The position numbers were made by a program, and so were the translations under genes. Positions 6,387-14,556 of a stretch of 27,380 nucleotides of DNA are shown here, in pieces. The stretch is from Clostridia bacterium. GTDB taxonomy: Bacteria > Bacillota > Clostridia > Peptostreptococcales > Anaerovoracaceae. The stretch lies in NCBI GenBank assembly GCA_024682015.1, contig JAIKZT010000034.1, forward strand, positions 1-27,380, read 5' to 3'. Within the stretch, counting starts at the first letter, position 1. Every line of letters begins with the position of its first letter. The notes beneath the pieces are model-generated. The model was given only the letters and a program-made list of their open reading frames with translations, was not told where the DNA came from and did not search any database.

Positions 6387-9300
6387 TTACGGGCGGTCCT
6401 CATCCAGGAGGATGATCACCTCCGCGTCCTCAGGCTTCATGTCGGCGTTGACGATGAACACGCCGGCCGTATCCGGATCGGCGTAGTCCTCCGTCGGCAC
6501 CGTCAGCGGCGTCTCCTCGCCCACGGGCAGCTCCTGGGTCATGATGCCGATGAAGCGCCCGCTTTCGTCGTAGAGCGCGACGATCGCCACCGCGCCCGGC
6601 TCGATCTCGTTCACGAACGTGACCGTCACAGAGCCTTCAGCGACAGTCGTGCCAGTGACGCCGAGGCGCTTCCTGGCCGTCTCGTCGAAGACCGCCGTGT
6701 AGGACGCGTCACCCGTGACCGAAGCGATCTCGGGCGTCCAGCCGGCGAACGTGTAGCGGTATTCCGCCGTATCGGCCTTCTCGGGCGTACCCTTGAACGA
6801 GGGCATCGCGCCGTACTCGTATGTCTCCTGTGATTCGACGCCATCCACGATCCAGGTGACCGTGTAGCTCCTGCGGACCGCGCGGAACGTGGCCGTGTAG
6901 GAGGCTTCGCCAGTCACGGCGGCCAGCGCGGGCGTCCAGCCGGCGAAGACGTAAGTGTATTCCGCCGTCTGCGCCTTCACGGCGTCCGCGTGAGCGGGCA
7001 CTGCGCCGTATTTCACGGACGTCACATCGATCAGGCTCCCGTCGTCGGCGAGCCAGCGGATGTCATAGGTCCGTTCGCTGCGGCTGTACTGCGCCGTATA
7101 GGTCGCGTCGCCCGTGACCGCAGCGATCGCGGGCGTCCACCCGTCGAACGTGTAGGTATATTCCGCCGTTGCGGGCTTGTCCGTCGATCCCTTGAAGACG
7201 GGCGTTTCGCCGTATTCGTAGGTCTCCTGCGTCTGCTTGCCGTCCACGTTCCACGTGACCGTGTACGCGTTCTTCTCCGCCGTGAACACAGCCTTATATG
7301 TGGCTTCGCCCGTCACGGCAGCGACTTCCGGCGTCCAGCCGGCGAAGACGTAGGTATACTCCTCCGTCGCAGCCTTGGCCAAAGCCGCATGGGCGGGAAC
7401 GGAGCCGTACTCCGCAGCCGTCTTGTCGATCAGCGTGCCGTCCTCGTTCAGCCAGGTAATGGTGTACGTTCTCTTCACGGCCGTAAACACTGCCGTGTAT
7501 GCGGCGTCCGCCTCCGCTCTCTGCAGCGCGGGCGTCCAGCCGGCGAACGTGTACGTGTACTCCGCCGTGGCTTCTTTTGCGGGATCCACATGGCTGGGCA
7601 TGGCTCCGTAGGCGACCGTCGTCGTGTCGATCACGCTGCCGTCCTCATCCTTCCAGGTGATGGTGTACACCTGGTCGGAGCCGGTGAACGTCGCCCGGTA
7701 CGTGGCGGGTCCGGTGACCGCTGCCACTTCCGGCGTCCAGCCGGCGAACGTGTATGTGTGCTCGGCGTCGGACGGCTTCGTCGGCGCCGCGTGACCCGGC
7801 ATCGCGCCGTATTCCACGGTCGTCGTGTCGATCAGCGTGCCGTCCTCGTTCAGCCAGGTGATGACGTAGCTTCTCCTGACCTCCGTGTACGTCGCCGTAT
7901 ACGTGGCATCGCCTCTTACGGTCTGCAGCGCGGGTGTCCAGCCGGCGAACGTGTAGTAGAACTCGTCCGTCGCCTCCTTCACCGCAGCCGCATGCTCGGG
8001 TACGCTGCCGTATGTGGCTTCCGTCGTGTCGATCACGCTGCCGTCGTCGTTCTTCCAGGTGATGGTGTAGCTGCGGACGGCCTGGCTGTACTGCGCCGTA
8101 TAGGAGGCGTCGCCCGTGACCGCTTCCACAGCCGGGCTCCAGCCCGTGAACGTGTAGCTGTACTGCTCCGTCGGCGCCTTGTCTAAAGTTCCCTTGAACA
8201 CAGGCGTTTCGCCGTACGCGTACGTCTCCTGCGTCTGGACACCTTCCACGTTCCACGTAACGGTGTAGTTTCTCCTCGTTTCCGTGTACGTCGCCGTGTA
8301 GGTCGCGTCGCCCGTGACCGTTTCCACAGCCGGGCTCCAGCCGGCGAAGGCATATGTGAATTCCGCCGTCGCCGACTTCGCCGGGTCAGCGTGCGTGGGC
8401 ACGGCTCCGTAAGCGACCGTCGTCGTGTCGATCAGCTGTCCGTCCTCGTCCTGCCACGTGATCGTGTAGACGTTCGTGGAATCGGTGAACGTCGCCGTGT
8501 ACGTGGCCGGTCCGGTGACCGCGACCAGCTCGGGCGTCCAGCCCGCGAACGTGTAGGTATGTTCCGCGTCGCCCGGCCGCTCCGGAGCCGCATGGCTCGG
8601 AATGGAGCCGTAGCCGACCGACGTCGTATCGATGATGCTTCCGTCGTAGTTCTTCCAGGTGATGGTGTATTCGTTCACGCGGAACACCGCGCGGGCGGTG
8701 ATGTCTCCGCCCTCCGTGAGGACGAACGAGAGCGCCGCCGATGTGGCGTCGGCCACGGTCGCGCCCGTCACCTCCCAGTGATCGAACGAATATCCTTCGT
8801 TCGGCGTCGCCAGCAGGAACGCGCGTTCGCCGACCTCGTAGTAGCCGCCGCCGGAAACGCTGCCGCCTTCGCCCGCGCTCACGGTAACCAGTCTCTTATC
8901 CGCCTCCGCATAAAGCGCCAGGCTGGCCGTGCGGTACGCGCCTTCGGTAACTTCCAGCATCGCTTCCACGAAGCCCTTCGTGAAGGCTTCATAGGCAAGT
9001 GCTCCGCCATAACCGACGGTCGCGGCGCCTTCCGCCGCGATGGCTCTCCACTGGATCCTGTCCGGATCCAGCGCGAATTCCGTCCCGTCGGACGTGACGC
9101 CCCACAGGCTCAAAGCAGCCGTGCCGGCCGTCTCCGTGTTGATCGCGCCGCTTGCGGGCACGGTACCGTCCACCTTCAGGATGAGCTCCTGCAGATCGCC
9201 GAGGCCCGGGTGGACCAGGGAGATCGCCTTATCCGCCGTGCGGTTGCCCAGCGGATCCGCCGCGTAGATGGTCAGCTTGTGAGCCGCCGCGCCGTTCGCC

Positions 9301-11393
9301 TGCGGGATGGCCGCGCTCAGGCTGAATACGCCGGCCATGTCGGGTTCGGGAATGAAGGCCGTAGCCGGCTGTCCGTCGACGCTGACGAACAGCGTGGCGT
9401 TGTGGTCCGTTACGCCGGCGATGGTCACGGTGCCGTCCGCGTTGAACGGGCTGCCGTTCAGCGGCGAGCTCAGCAAGAGCCTCGGCGCCGTCGTGTCGAC
9501 GGTGAACGGGTATTCGTACGCGAAGCGGTCTCCGTCCGCGGCGCTGCCTTCGAGCGTCAGCGTGTGGTTGCCCTCCGCAAGGCCTGTGAGCGCGATCTGC
9601 GCGCTGGCCGCATTATCGAAGGTGCCGGCCGTGACGGCTGCATCATCGTCCATAGTTTCCCACAGGTCGCTGCTGTCGAGCGTCCACGTGCCGGACACGG
9701 GTTCGGAGAACGCCGCGGTGACGGTCAGGTCGCTGACCGTAAAGGCCGGGCCCGCCTGCTGCGGCGCTGCCGTTCCGACGGCCGCCGCTTCTGCCGCGGT
9801 CATAGCCGGAATGGTTTTGCCTTCAGCCGTCAGCGTCGCTGTCGGGGTCACCGCTTCGGGAAGCGCGATGGCTGCCGTCTTGTATTCGGCGCCGTAGACG
9901 ATCGTGTCGTCCTCGCCGTCTCCGTCCGCATCCACCGTCTTGTACGGGGTGATCCCGATGCTGTAATTCTTTCCGCCCTCCAGGCCGTAGACGGCCGTGC
10001 CGGTAAGCGCGGATTCGGCGTTGTCCGCGTCCGCTCTGACCGGAGCCGTGTAGCTGCCGCCGATCTCGAAGGAGGTCGCGCCGGAGGCGGCCTTATCGAA
10101 GGTGAGGCCCGCGATGTCCGTCGCGCTGCCGTCTTCGTCATAGATGGTCACGGAATAGCCGGCCGTGTTGGCATCGCTCGTCTGCGGGATCTCCACGCCG
10201 TAGCGCAGGTCGCCCGCCGCGCTGACGGAAGGCGTGCCGATAGCTGCCGGCATGTTCGCGTTCGAGACCGCGATCGTCGCCGTGCCATAGATGGAGCCGT
10301 TCACCTGGTCGTCCTTGGCATACACGGCGCGCAGGTAGTAGTCGCCCGCCGGGATGTCCGCAGGAACGGTCAGGGTAACGGATCTGCTCTGGATCACCGC
10401 GCTGTCGTCCACGCCGCCCGGGAAGGCCGCGCTCGTCAGCGGGTAGCCCGCGCCGTCGTCTTCGGTCGGATCCATGCTCTTCGCCAGGAAGAAGCTGACG
10501 CTGTCCAGTTCGTCTAAGCCGGTGCCGTCCCAGGTGACCGCGGCCGAGCCGCCGGCGGCCAGAGCGGCCGGAGCGGAAACGCCCGTCAGCTCGGGCAGCG
10601 GAAGCACGTTGTACAGCACGACGTCCGCAGGCGTCGATCCGGTGGACACGAACCAGTCCTTATCGTACTGGCTCTCGTCCGTTACCGTGAAGGCGAACGT
10701 CGCCGTGCCCGTCGCCTCGTCCCAGGTGATGTTGGCGTTCGCGCTGTCCGCGTTCGCGCCGTCGTAGAGCGCCAGCGGGAAGGCCGCGTTCGCGCCGTCC
10801 TTGACGGTAAAGCCGCTCGCTAAGGCCTTCGCCTGCTCGAGGCTCTCCGCTTCGTAATTGAACTGCACCGCGGCAGCCGCGTTGCTCGCGGCGTTGTAGG
10901 AACCGAGGTTGAACTTGTGGGAAACGCGCCCGCCATCGGACCAGACGCCCGAAGCGTCCATCAGGACGAGGTCGTCTGCGCCGAGCACCTGAGCCGTTCT
11001 GGGCGCCTCGAAGTTCGTGCCGAAGCGCGCGTACAGGGTGCGGTCATTCTCCGCGTCGTAGGCGACGGGAACGCCCTCGCCCTTGGCGTCGTAGCCGTTC
11101 AGCAGCAGGTTGGGATACGTGGGCTGCGCCTTGTCGGAGGCGGTTCCGAAGTGAACGGTGCTCTCACCCCAGTAATACGTTACGCCGATGCCGAGCTTGA
11201 GCGCCTCGAACGCGCCCCAGATCTTCTTCGTGCTCACGCCCAGCTCCGCGCCGACGAGCGTCATGCCGCCGACGAGAGGAACGGATGCGGGAATCTTCAG
11301 GGCAGCCTTGATGAACATCTCGAAGAACCAGTCGGTGTAGTTCTTGCCGATCAGGACGATGTATCCCTGGCCTTCGATGACCTGTTCGAACAT
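6387..11393 (-). CDS. Giant surface protein, C-terminal part after in-frame TAG: Ig-like domains and ten InlB-B-type repeats
   Basis: 1,668 codons from the ATG at 11393, which lacks a ribosome binding site and a signal peptide. The frame is continuous with the gene ending at the TAG at 11436-11438, so this is most likely the downstream part of one gene. The start continues the beta-rich domain of the upstream part. About residues 200-830 hold Ig-like modules (for example VDTTAPRLLL and DADGDGEDD, an Asp-rich loop that could bind calcium). One divergent InlB/Flg_new-type repeat spans about 833-907 (NEGYSFDHWEV). Ten tandem 66/67-residue repeats with FAGWTP cores follow (908-1574), then a 94-residue C-terminal domain ending ILLDEDRP. 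There is no LPXTG motif, SLH domain or C-terminal membrane segment. The expected role is adhesion or a surface scaffold. The coding sequence is clear; whether this part is translated is not. Confidence 0.75.
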   Translation of the reverse strand: MFEQVIEGQGYIVLIGKNYTDWFFEMFIKAALKIPASVPLVGGMTLVGAELGVSTKKIWGAFEALKLGIGVTYYWGESTVHFGTASDKAQPTYPNLLLNGYDAKGEGVPVAYDAENDRTLYARFGTNFEAPRTAQVLGADDLVLMDASGVWSDGGRVSHKFNLGSYNAASNAAAAVQFNYEAESLEQAKALASGFTVKDGANAAFPLALYDGANADSANANITWDEATGTATFAFTVTDESQYDKDWFVSTGSTPADVVLYNVLPLPELTGVSAPAALAAGGSAAVTWDGTGLDELDSVSFFLAKSMDPTEDDGAGYPLTSAAFPGGVDDSAVIQSRSVTLTVPADIPAGDYYLRAVYAKDDQVNGSIYGTATIAVSNANMPAAIGTPSVSAAGDLRYGVEIPQTSDANTAGYSVTIYDEDGSATDIAGLTFDKAASGATSFEIGGSYTAPVRADADNAESALTGTAVYGLEGGKNYSIGITPYKTVDADGDGEDDTIVYGAEYKTAAIALPEAVTPTATLTAEGKTIPAMTAAEAAAVGTAAPQQAGPAFTVSDLTVTAAFSEPVSGTWTLDSSDLWETMDDDAAVTAGTFDNAASAQIALTGLAEGNHTLTLEGSAADGDRFAYEYPFTVDTTAPRLLLSSPLNGSPFNADGTVTIAGVTDHNATLFVSVDGQPATAFIPEPDMAGVFSLSAAIPQANGAAAHKLTIYAADPLGNRTADKAISLVHPGLGDLQELILKVDGTVPASGAINTETAGTAALSLWGVTSDGTEFALDPDRIQWRAIAAEGAATVGYGGALAYEAFTKGFVEAMLEVTEGAYRTASLALYAEADKRLVTVSAGEGGSVSGGGYYEVGERAFLLATPNEGYSFDHWEVTGATVADATSAALSFVLTEGGDITARAVFRVNEYTITWKNYDGSIIDTTSVGYGSIPSHAAPERPGDAEHTYTFAGWTPELVAVTGPATYTATFTDSTNVYTITWQDEDGQLIDTTTVAYGAVPTHADPAKSATAEFTYAFAGWSPAVETVTGDATYTATYTETRRNYTVTWNVEGVQTQETYAYGETPVFKGTLDKAPTEQYSYTFTGWSPAVEAVTGDASYTAQYSQAVRSYTITWKNDDGSVIDTTEATYGSVPEHAAAVKEATDEFYYTFAGWTPALQTVRGDATYTATYTEVRRSYVITWLNEDGTLIDTTTVEYGAMPGHAAPTKPSDAEHTYTFAGWTPEVAAVTGPATYRATFTGSDQVYTITWKDEDGSVIDTTTVAYGAMPSHVDPAKEATAEYTYTFAGWTPALQRAEADAAYTAVFTAVKRTYTITWLNEDGTLIDKTAAEYGSVPAHAALAKAATEEYTYVFAGWTPEVAAVTGEATYKAVFTAEKNAYTVTWNVDGKQTQETYEYGETPVFKGSTDKPATAEYTYTFDGWTPAIAAVTGDATYTAQYSRSERTYDIRWLADDGSLIDVTSVKYGAVPAHADAVKAQTAEYTYVFAGWTPALAAVTGEASYTATFRAVRRSYTVTWIVDGVESQETYEYGAMPSFKGTPEKADTAEYRYTFAGWTPEIASVTGDASYTAVFDETARKRLGVTGTTVAEGSVTVTFVNEIEPGAVAIVALYDESGRFIGIMTQELPVGEETPLTVPTEDYADPDTAGVFIVNADMKPEDAEVIILLDEDRP
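6672..8672 (-). repeat. Array of ten InlB-B-type repeats (about 200 bp each) inside the gene
   Basis: Ten consecutive units fill exactly 667 codons. Seven are 67-residue type A units with 'DGxxIDTT...YGxxPxHA', and three are 66-residue type B units with 'QETYxYGxxPxFKG'. In protein order they read A A B A A A A B A B. All share a 'YTFAGWTP...VTGxAxYTAxF' core, and at DNA level ggcgtccagccggcgaacgt recurs in many units. The Listeria InlB B-repeat is a small beta-grasp-like fold; here it probably forms a long stalk. Confidence 0.9.
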
Positions 11394-11435
11394 GCTGACG
11401 TAGATGCCCGCCTGGATCTTGATGTCGGGATACCA

Positions 11436-11438
11436 CTA
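11436..11438 (-). other. In-frame TAG interrupting the second giant surface-protein gene
   Basis: On the - strand the codons read CTG GGC CTG TAG TGG TAT CCC GAC ATC AAG. After the TAG, 14 sense codons lead in the same frame to the ATG at 11393 and on without a stop to 6387. No frameshift is needed. TAG serves as an ordinary stop for other genes here (stops at 235-237, 980-982 and 4912-4914). It could be a nonsense mutation, a base error or a readthrough codon. Confidence 0.9.
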
Positions 11439-14400
11439 CAGGCCCAGCTGGACCTTGCGGATCGCTTCGATCTCGCCGAAGATCTTGAGATCGCTGGCCG
11501 TCAGGTCGAGGCCGGTCAGGGCCAGCGTCAGCTTGGCGTTGCCGTCCAGCACCTGGATGATGCTGAAGCTCGCCGCGATGATCAGCTTGAGAGGCGGTAC
11601 GCCACTCTTGCAGAAGATCGTATCGTAGAGGTTGGAGATGCCGCCGCCACCGCCGGTGATCCACACGACGCCGGCGCCGTCGATGTTGAGCCCCGGGTTG
11701 AACCCGCCGATGAAGAAGTAGATCTCATCGGGAATGGGCACGTTCTTATAGCTCTTGAAGCTCAGCTTCGCCTCGAGGTTCAGCTTGTTGCTCATCTTGC
11801 AGGAGCCGGCCAGGCCGAACGACCAGTTGTTGATCGTATTGATGGACAGCTTGCCCGTCAGTTTAGGCAGGGAGTCGATCATGTTCTTCACGCCGACGTC
11901 CACGGTAAAGTTGAGCCCCACGAGGCCCTGGCCGCAGCCGAACAGGATGTCCTGCACCATGACGGACGCCTGCACGCCCTTGTCCTTGGAACCGCTCTGA
12001 TCCGTATCGTTCATGCTGATGTCCGTCAGTTTCTCGAACCGGGCTCCGTGATAGGCGTACTGACAGATGCTGGCGCCGCGCCAGTCGGTCCACAGCTCCT
12101 TCATGCGGCCGAAGTAGTTGACCGTGCCTTCGTCGTCCTCTTCCCCGCTGGACATGAACTTCAGGGACAGGCTCGCGGCGAAGGAGACGGTCCGGCCGAT
12201 CTCGCCCTCCGAATTCTCCATGACGCCGAACTGGCCGTACGCCAGTTTGAACGCCATGCCCGCCAGCGTCTGCGCGAGACCGTAAACGTTCGGCCAGATC
12301 AGGGTGATCGGGTCGGCCTGCGTAGCCTTGCGCTTGCCGTTGGCGTCGTAGTGGATCAGCGAGTAATTCTCGCCCTGCTCCAACTTTGTCAGCGCAGCCT
12401 TGCCGGTCCACACCGACGTGCGCGCGTCGCTCGTGTACAGGTCGCCGTCGAACTCCACGAGGATGGGCGACTGTTCAGCAAATGCGACGCCAGAGCCGTA
12501 GTCCTCGTAGTAAATGGACATCGTGCCGCCCTCGAAGTCGAGGCACTCGTTGATGGTGATGCCGTTCGTGACCGTCGTTTCGCGGGTGTTCGGGTCAACG
12601 GTCTTCTTGCTGACCGCCGTATAGTACAGCGCGCCGACCGTCTTGCCGTCCTCGTTCTTCTTCAGATAGCGGTTGTCCGCCGTGAATTCGCCGCGGAACA
12701 CGAGCAGGATCTCCGTGAAGTGATTGTCCTCCGCCGCGAAGTTCTGGAAAGCGGCCTCGTCGCGGAAGTTTTCGAGCCTGTAATAGTAAGGATAGTCGTT
12801 CGTTCCCTTGCCGTATTTGACCGCGGCCAGAACGCCGTAGCAGTCGTTGCGGTACTTCGGGTCGTCCGAGACCTGGAACTGCAGGATCGGCGCGGTCTGG
12901 AGCTTGTACTCCTCCGTCACGATCTCCTGCGACACGGCCTCGTCCGTCCATTCGAGCTGCAGGAACCAGCTGCCCTTCGCGAGCTGGATGTCTTCCGTCA
13001 GGGCGATGTCCGCGATGCCGTCCGTGATGGTAACGGCGTCCGCAGGGATATCGCGGAAGATGCTGCTGCCCGTTTTGTACGCTTTCAGCATGCACGTGCC
13101 CTGCTCGAGCGCGTTCATCAGCATGTTCTCGTTCGTGACCGCCACGTAGAGATGGCGGGTGCCGGCCGAATAGATCGTGGTCGGCGTCATGGACGTGAAG
13201 CTCACCTTCGGGATGTTGCCGTCGCTGCCGGGCAGCAGCACGTAGACGCGCTTTTCACCCAGCAGGTTCTCGCTCGTCACGCTGTCCTTGTAGAAGCCGA
13301 TGGTGACCCGCTCATAGCTCGCCGAAACGAGGGGCTTGGCCTTGAAATAGACCTGCTTTGTGATCGTCTGACCCACTTCCATGGTGCCCCACTCGGCCGT
13401 GAGCGGGGCGACCGTGTCGTACGTAAAGCCGTCCAGCGCATTACCGGTGTCGCCAAGGGGCTGCAGCGCGTTCGTGCTGCGCACCGCGAGGATGACGTCC
13501 GTCAGATCTTCCGCATCGTCGCTGGCGTAATTCTCCGCGCTCACCGTAACGGCGAAGTCCGCGATGCCCATTTCGCTCTGGCGCTCGTAGGCGGTCTTCT
13601 CGTCGTTGAGCATCAGGCGCAGCGGCGCCACGGTGTTGACCGCGATGCGGTTCGCCAGATCCACGTTGTGGTTGGAGTACACGCCGTAGTTGCTGGTGAC
13701 GGTCTGCGACTGGCCGCTGGCCAGCGTGCCGAGGTCGTAGTACATGGCGCAGGCGCTGTCCGCCGTCAGATAGTCGTTGATGGGGTTCGTGAAGTTCAGG
13801 GAAGCGTCCGGGGCGAAATCGAACAGCGTGGACGCCAGATCGTTCCAGTGTCCGATCGCCGCCTGATAGGGCTCGGAGACCACGTAAGCCGTGATCTGGG
13901 GGCTGCCGATGTCATCCACCGCGTAGAAGCTCCGGATGGACGCCTCGTCCCTCAGGATCTGCTCCGTCGCGATGGTATCCGTCAGGTTGCCGCCCTGGAC
14001 CTGATAATAGGCGTAGTCCTGCTCGCCGAGGCAGGTGTCCAGCAGGATCCTAGCCTTGACGGACTTCGCCTCGCTGCCGTCGTTCTGCGCGGCGAGCGAA
14101 ACGCAGACCATGCCGTGTTCGTTCGATTCGTCTATGGCCAGCGAAACGGTCTGCGTAAACGTGATCCCGTCCACGGACCAGACGGCGATGATGTCGCCGC
14201 CCTCCATGGGCTGGGTCACGCTGACCGCGCTGGCGCCCGGATACTTGCCGCCGAACAGATAGTCCTTCGTGCCCGTCCCGCTTTCCACGCGGAAGGAGAC
14301 GAACGAGGTGTCGTAATCCGAGCTGTGATAGAGCAGATCCTTGTTGTTGTCCGACTTGCGCAGGATGTCGCCCTCCGCGGTCTTCACGAGGAAGCCGCCG

Positions 14401-14543
14401 TTCTTCTTCGATACGTACGCCTCGATATATCCGTTGCTGATCGAGAGCACGTCGCCGTCGAACGCGAACGCATACGCGGATACGGATGGAAGGATCAGGG
14501 CAAAGCACAGAAGCGCTGCCAGAAATCGTTTGAAGATCTTCAT
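11436..14543 (-). CDS. Giant surface protein, N-terminal part up to in-frame TAG
   Basis: 1,035 residues. A signal peptide lies at about residues 1-27 (KIFKRFLAALLCFALILPS, then SAYAFA). The first domain (28 to about 230) contains SISNGYIEAYVSKKNGGF, LLYHSSDYDTSF, VWSVDGITFTQT and ARILLDTCLGEQD; this resembles the N-terminus of large exported clostridial surface proteins of unknown function. Beta-sandwich-like regions follow, and the C-terminal part (about 800-1035) has repeated amphipathic beta strands (LSINTINNWSFGLAG, LNLEAKLSFKS, AKLTLALTGLDLTASDLK) that carry on across the TAG into WYPDIKIQAGIYV. The stop thus falls inside a domain. AAGGAGG precedes the ATG and overlaps the stop of the 2,522-aa gene 13 nt upstream, so the genes form an operon. 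The substrate or partner is unknown. Confidence 0.85.
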   Translation of the reverse strand: MKIFKRFLAALLCFALILPSVSAYAFAFDGDVLSISNGYIEAYVSKKNGGFLVKTAEGDILRKSDNNKDLLYHSSDYDTSFVSFRVESGTGTKDYLFGGKYPGASAVSVTQPMEGGDIIAVWSVDGITFTQTVSLAIDESNEHGMVCVSLAAQNDGSEAKSVKARILLDTCLGEQDYAYYQVQGGNLTDTIATEQILRDEASIRSFYAVDDIGSPQITAYVVSEPYQAAIGHWNDLASTLFDFAPDASLNFTNPINDYLTADSACAMYYDLGTLASGQSQTVTSNYGVYSNHNVDLANRIAVNTVAPLRLMLNDEKTAYERQSEMGIADFAVTVSAENYASDDAEDLTDVILAVRSTNALQPLGDTGNALDGFTYDTVAPLTAEWGTMEVGQTITKQVYFKAKPLVSASYERVTIGFYKDSVTSENLLGEKRVYVLLPGSDGNIPKVSFTSMTPTTIYSAGTRHLYVAVTNENMLMNALEQGTCMLKAYKTGSSIFRDIPADAVTITDGIADIALTEDIQLAKGSWFLQLEWTDEAVSQEIVTEEYKLQTAPILQFQVSDDPKYRNDCYGVLAAVKYGKGTNDYPYYYRLENFRDEAAFQNFAAEDNHFTEILLVFRGEFTADNRYLKKNEDGKTVGALYYTAVSKKTVDPNTRETTVTNGITINECLDFEGGTMSIYYEDYGSGVAFAEQSPILVEFDGDLYTSDARTSVWTGKAALTKLEQGENYSLIHYDANGKRKATQADPITLIWPNVYGLAQTLAGMAFKLAYGQFGVMENSEGEIGRTVSFAASLSLKFMSSGEEDDEGTVNYFGRMKELWTDWRGASICQYAYHGARFEKLTDISMNDTDQSGSKDKGVQASVMVQDILFGCGQGLVGLNFTVDVGVKNMIDSLPKLTGKLSINTINNWSFGLAGSCKMSNKLNLEAKLSFKSYKNVPIPDEIYFFIGGFNPGLNIDGAGVVWITGGGGGISNLYDTIFCKSGVPPLKLIIAASFSIIQVLDGNAKLTLALTGLDLTASDLKIFGEIEAIRKVQLGL

Positions 14544-14556
14544 GTTCGTCTCCTCC

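Noticed and set aside
6672..8672. CRISPR array or non-coding tandem repeat
   Set aside because: The ~200-bp periodicity is fully explained by in-frame protein repeats; there are no short identical repeats with unique spacers.
8391..10517. 708-codon open frame on the + strand (and 6990-8186)
   Set aside because: Antisense to the InlB-repeat and Ig-like region; the apparent internal repeats (GDGV, RRRV) are mirror images of the repeats on the - strand.
11436..11438. Pyrrolysine codon or genome-wide UAG recoding
   Set aside because: Nearby genes end normally at TAG, no pyl genes are in the window, and surface adhesins are not known Pyl proteins. Kept only as a remote option in the finding.
11164..11664. 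Frameshift at the break in the giant gene
   Set aside because: The alternative frame here gives an Arg/His/Pro/Gln-rich shadow. The true frame continues straight through the TAG, so no frameshift is needed.
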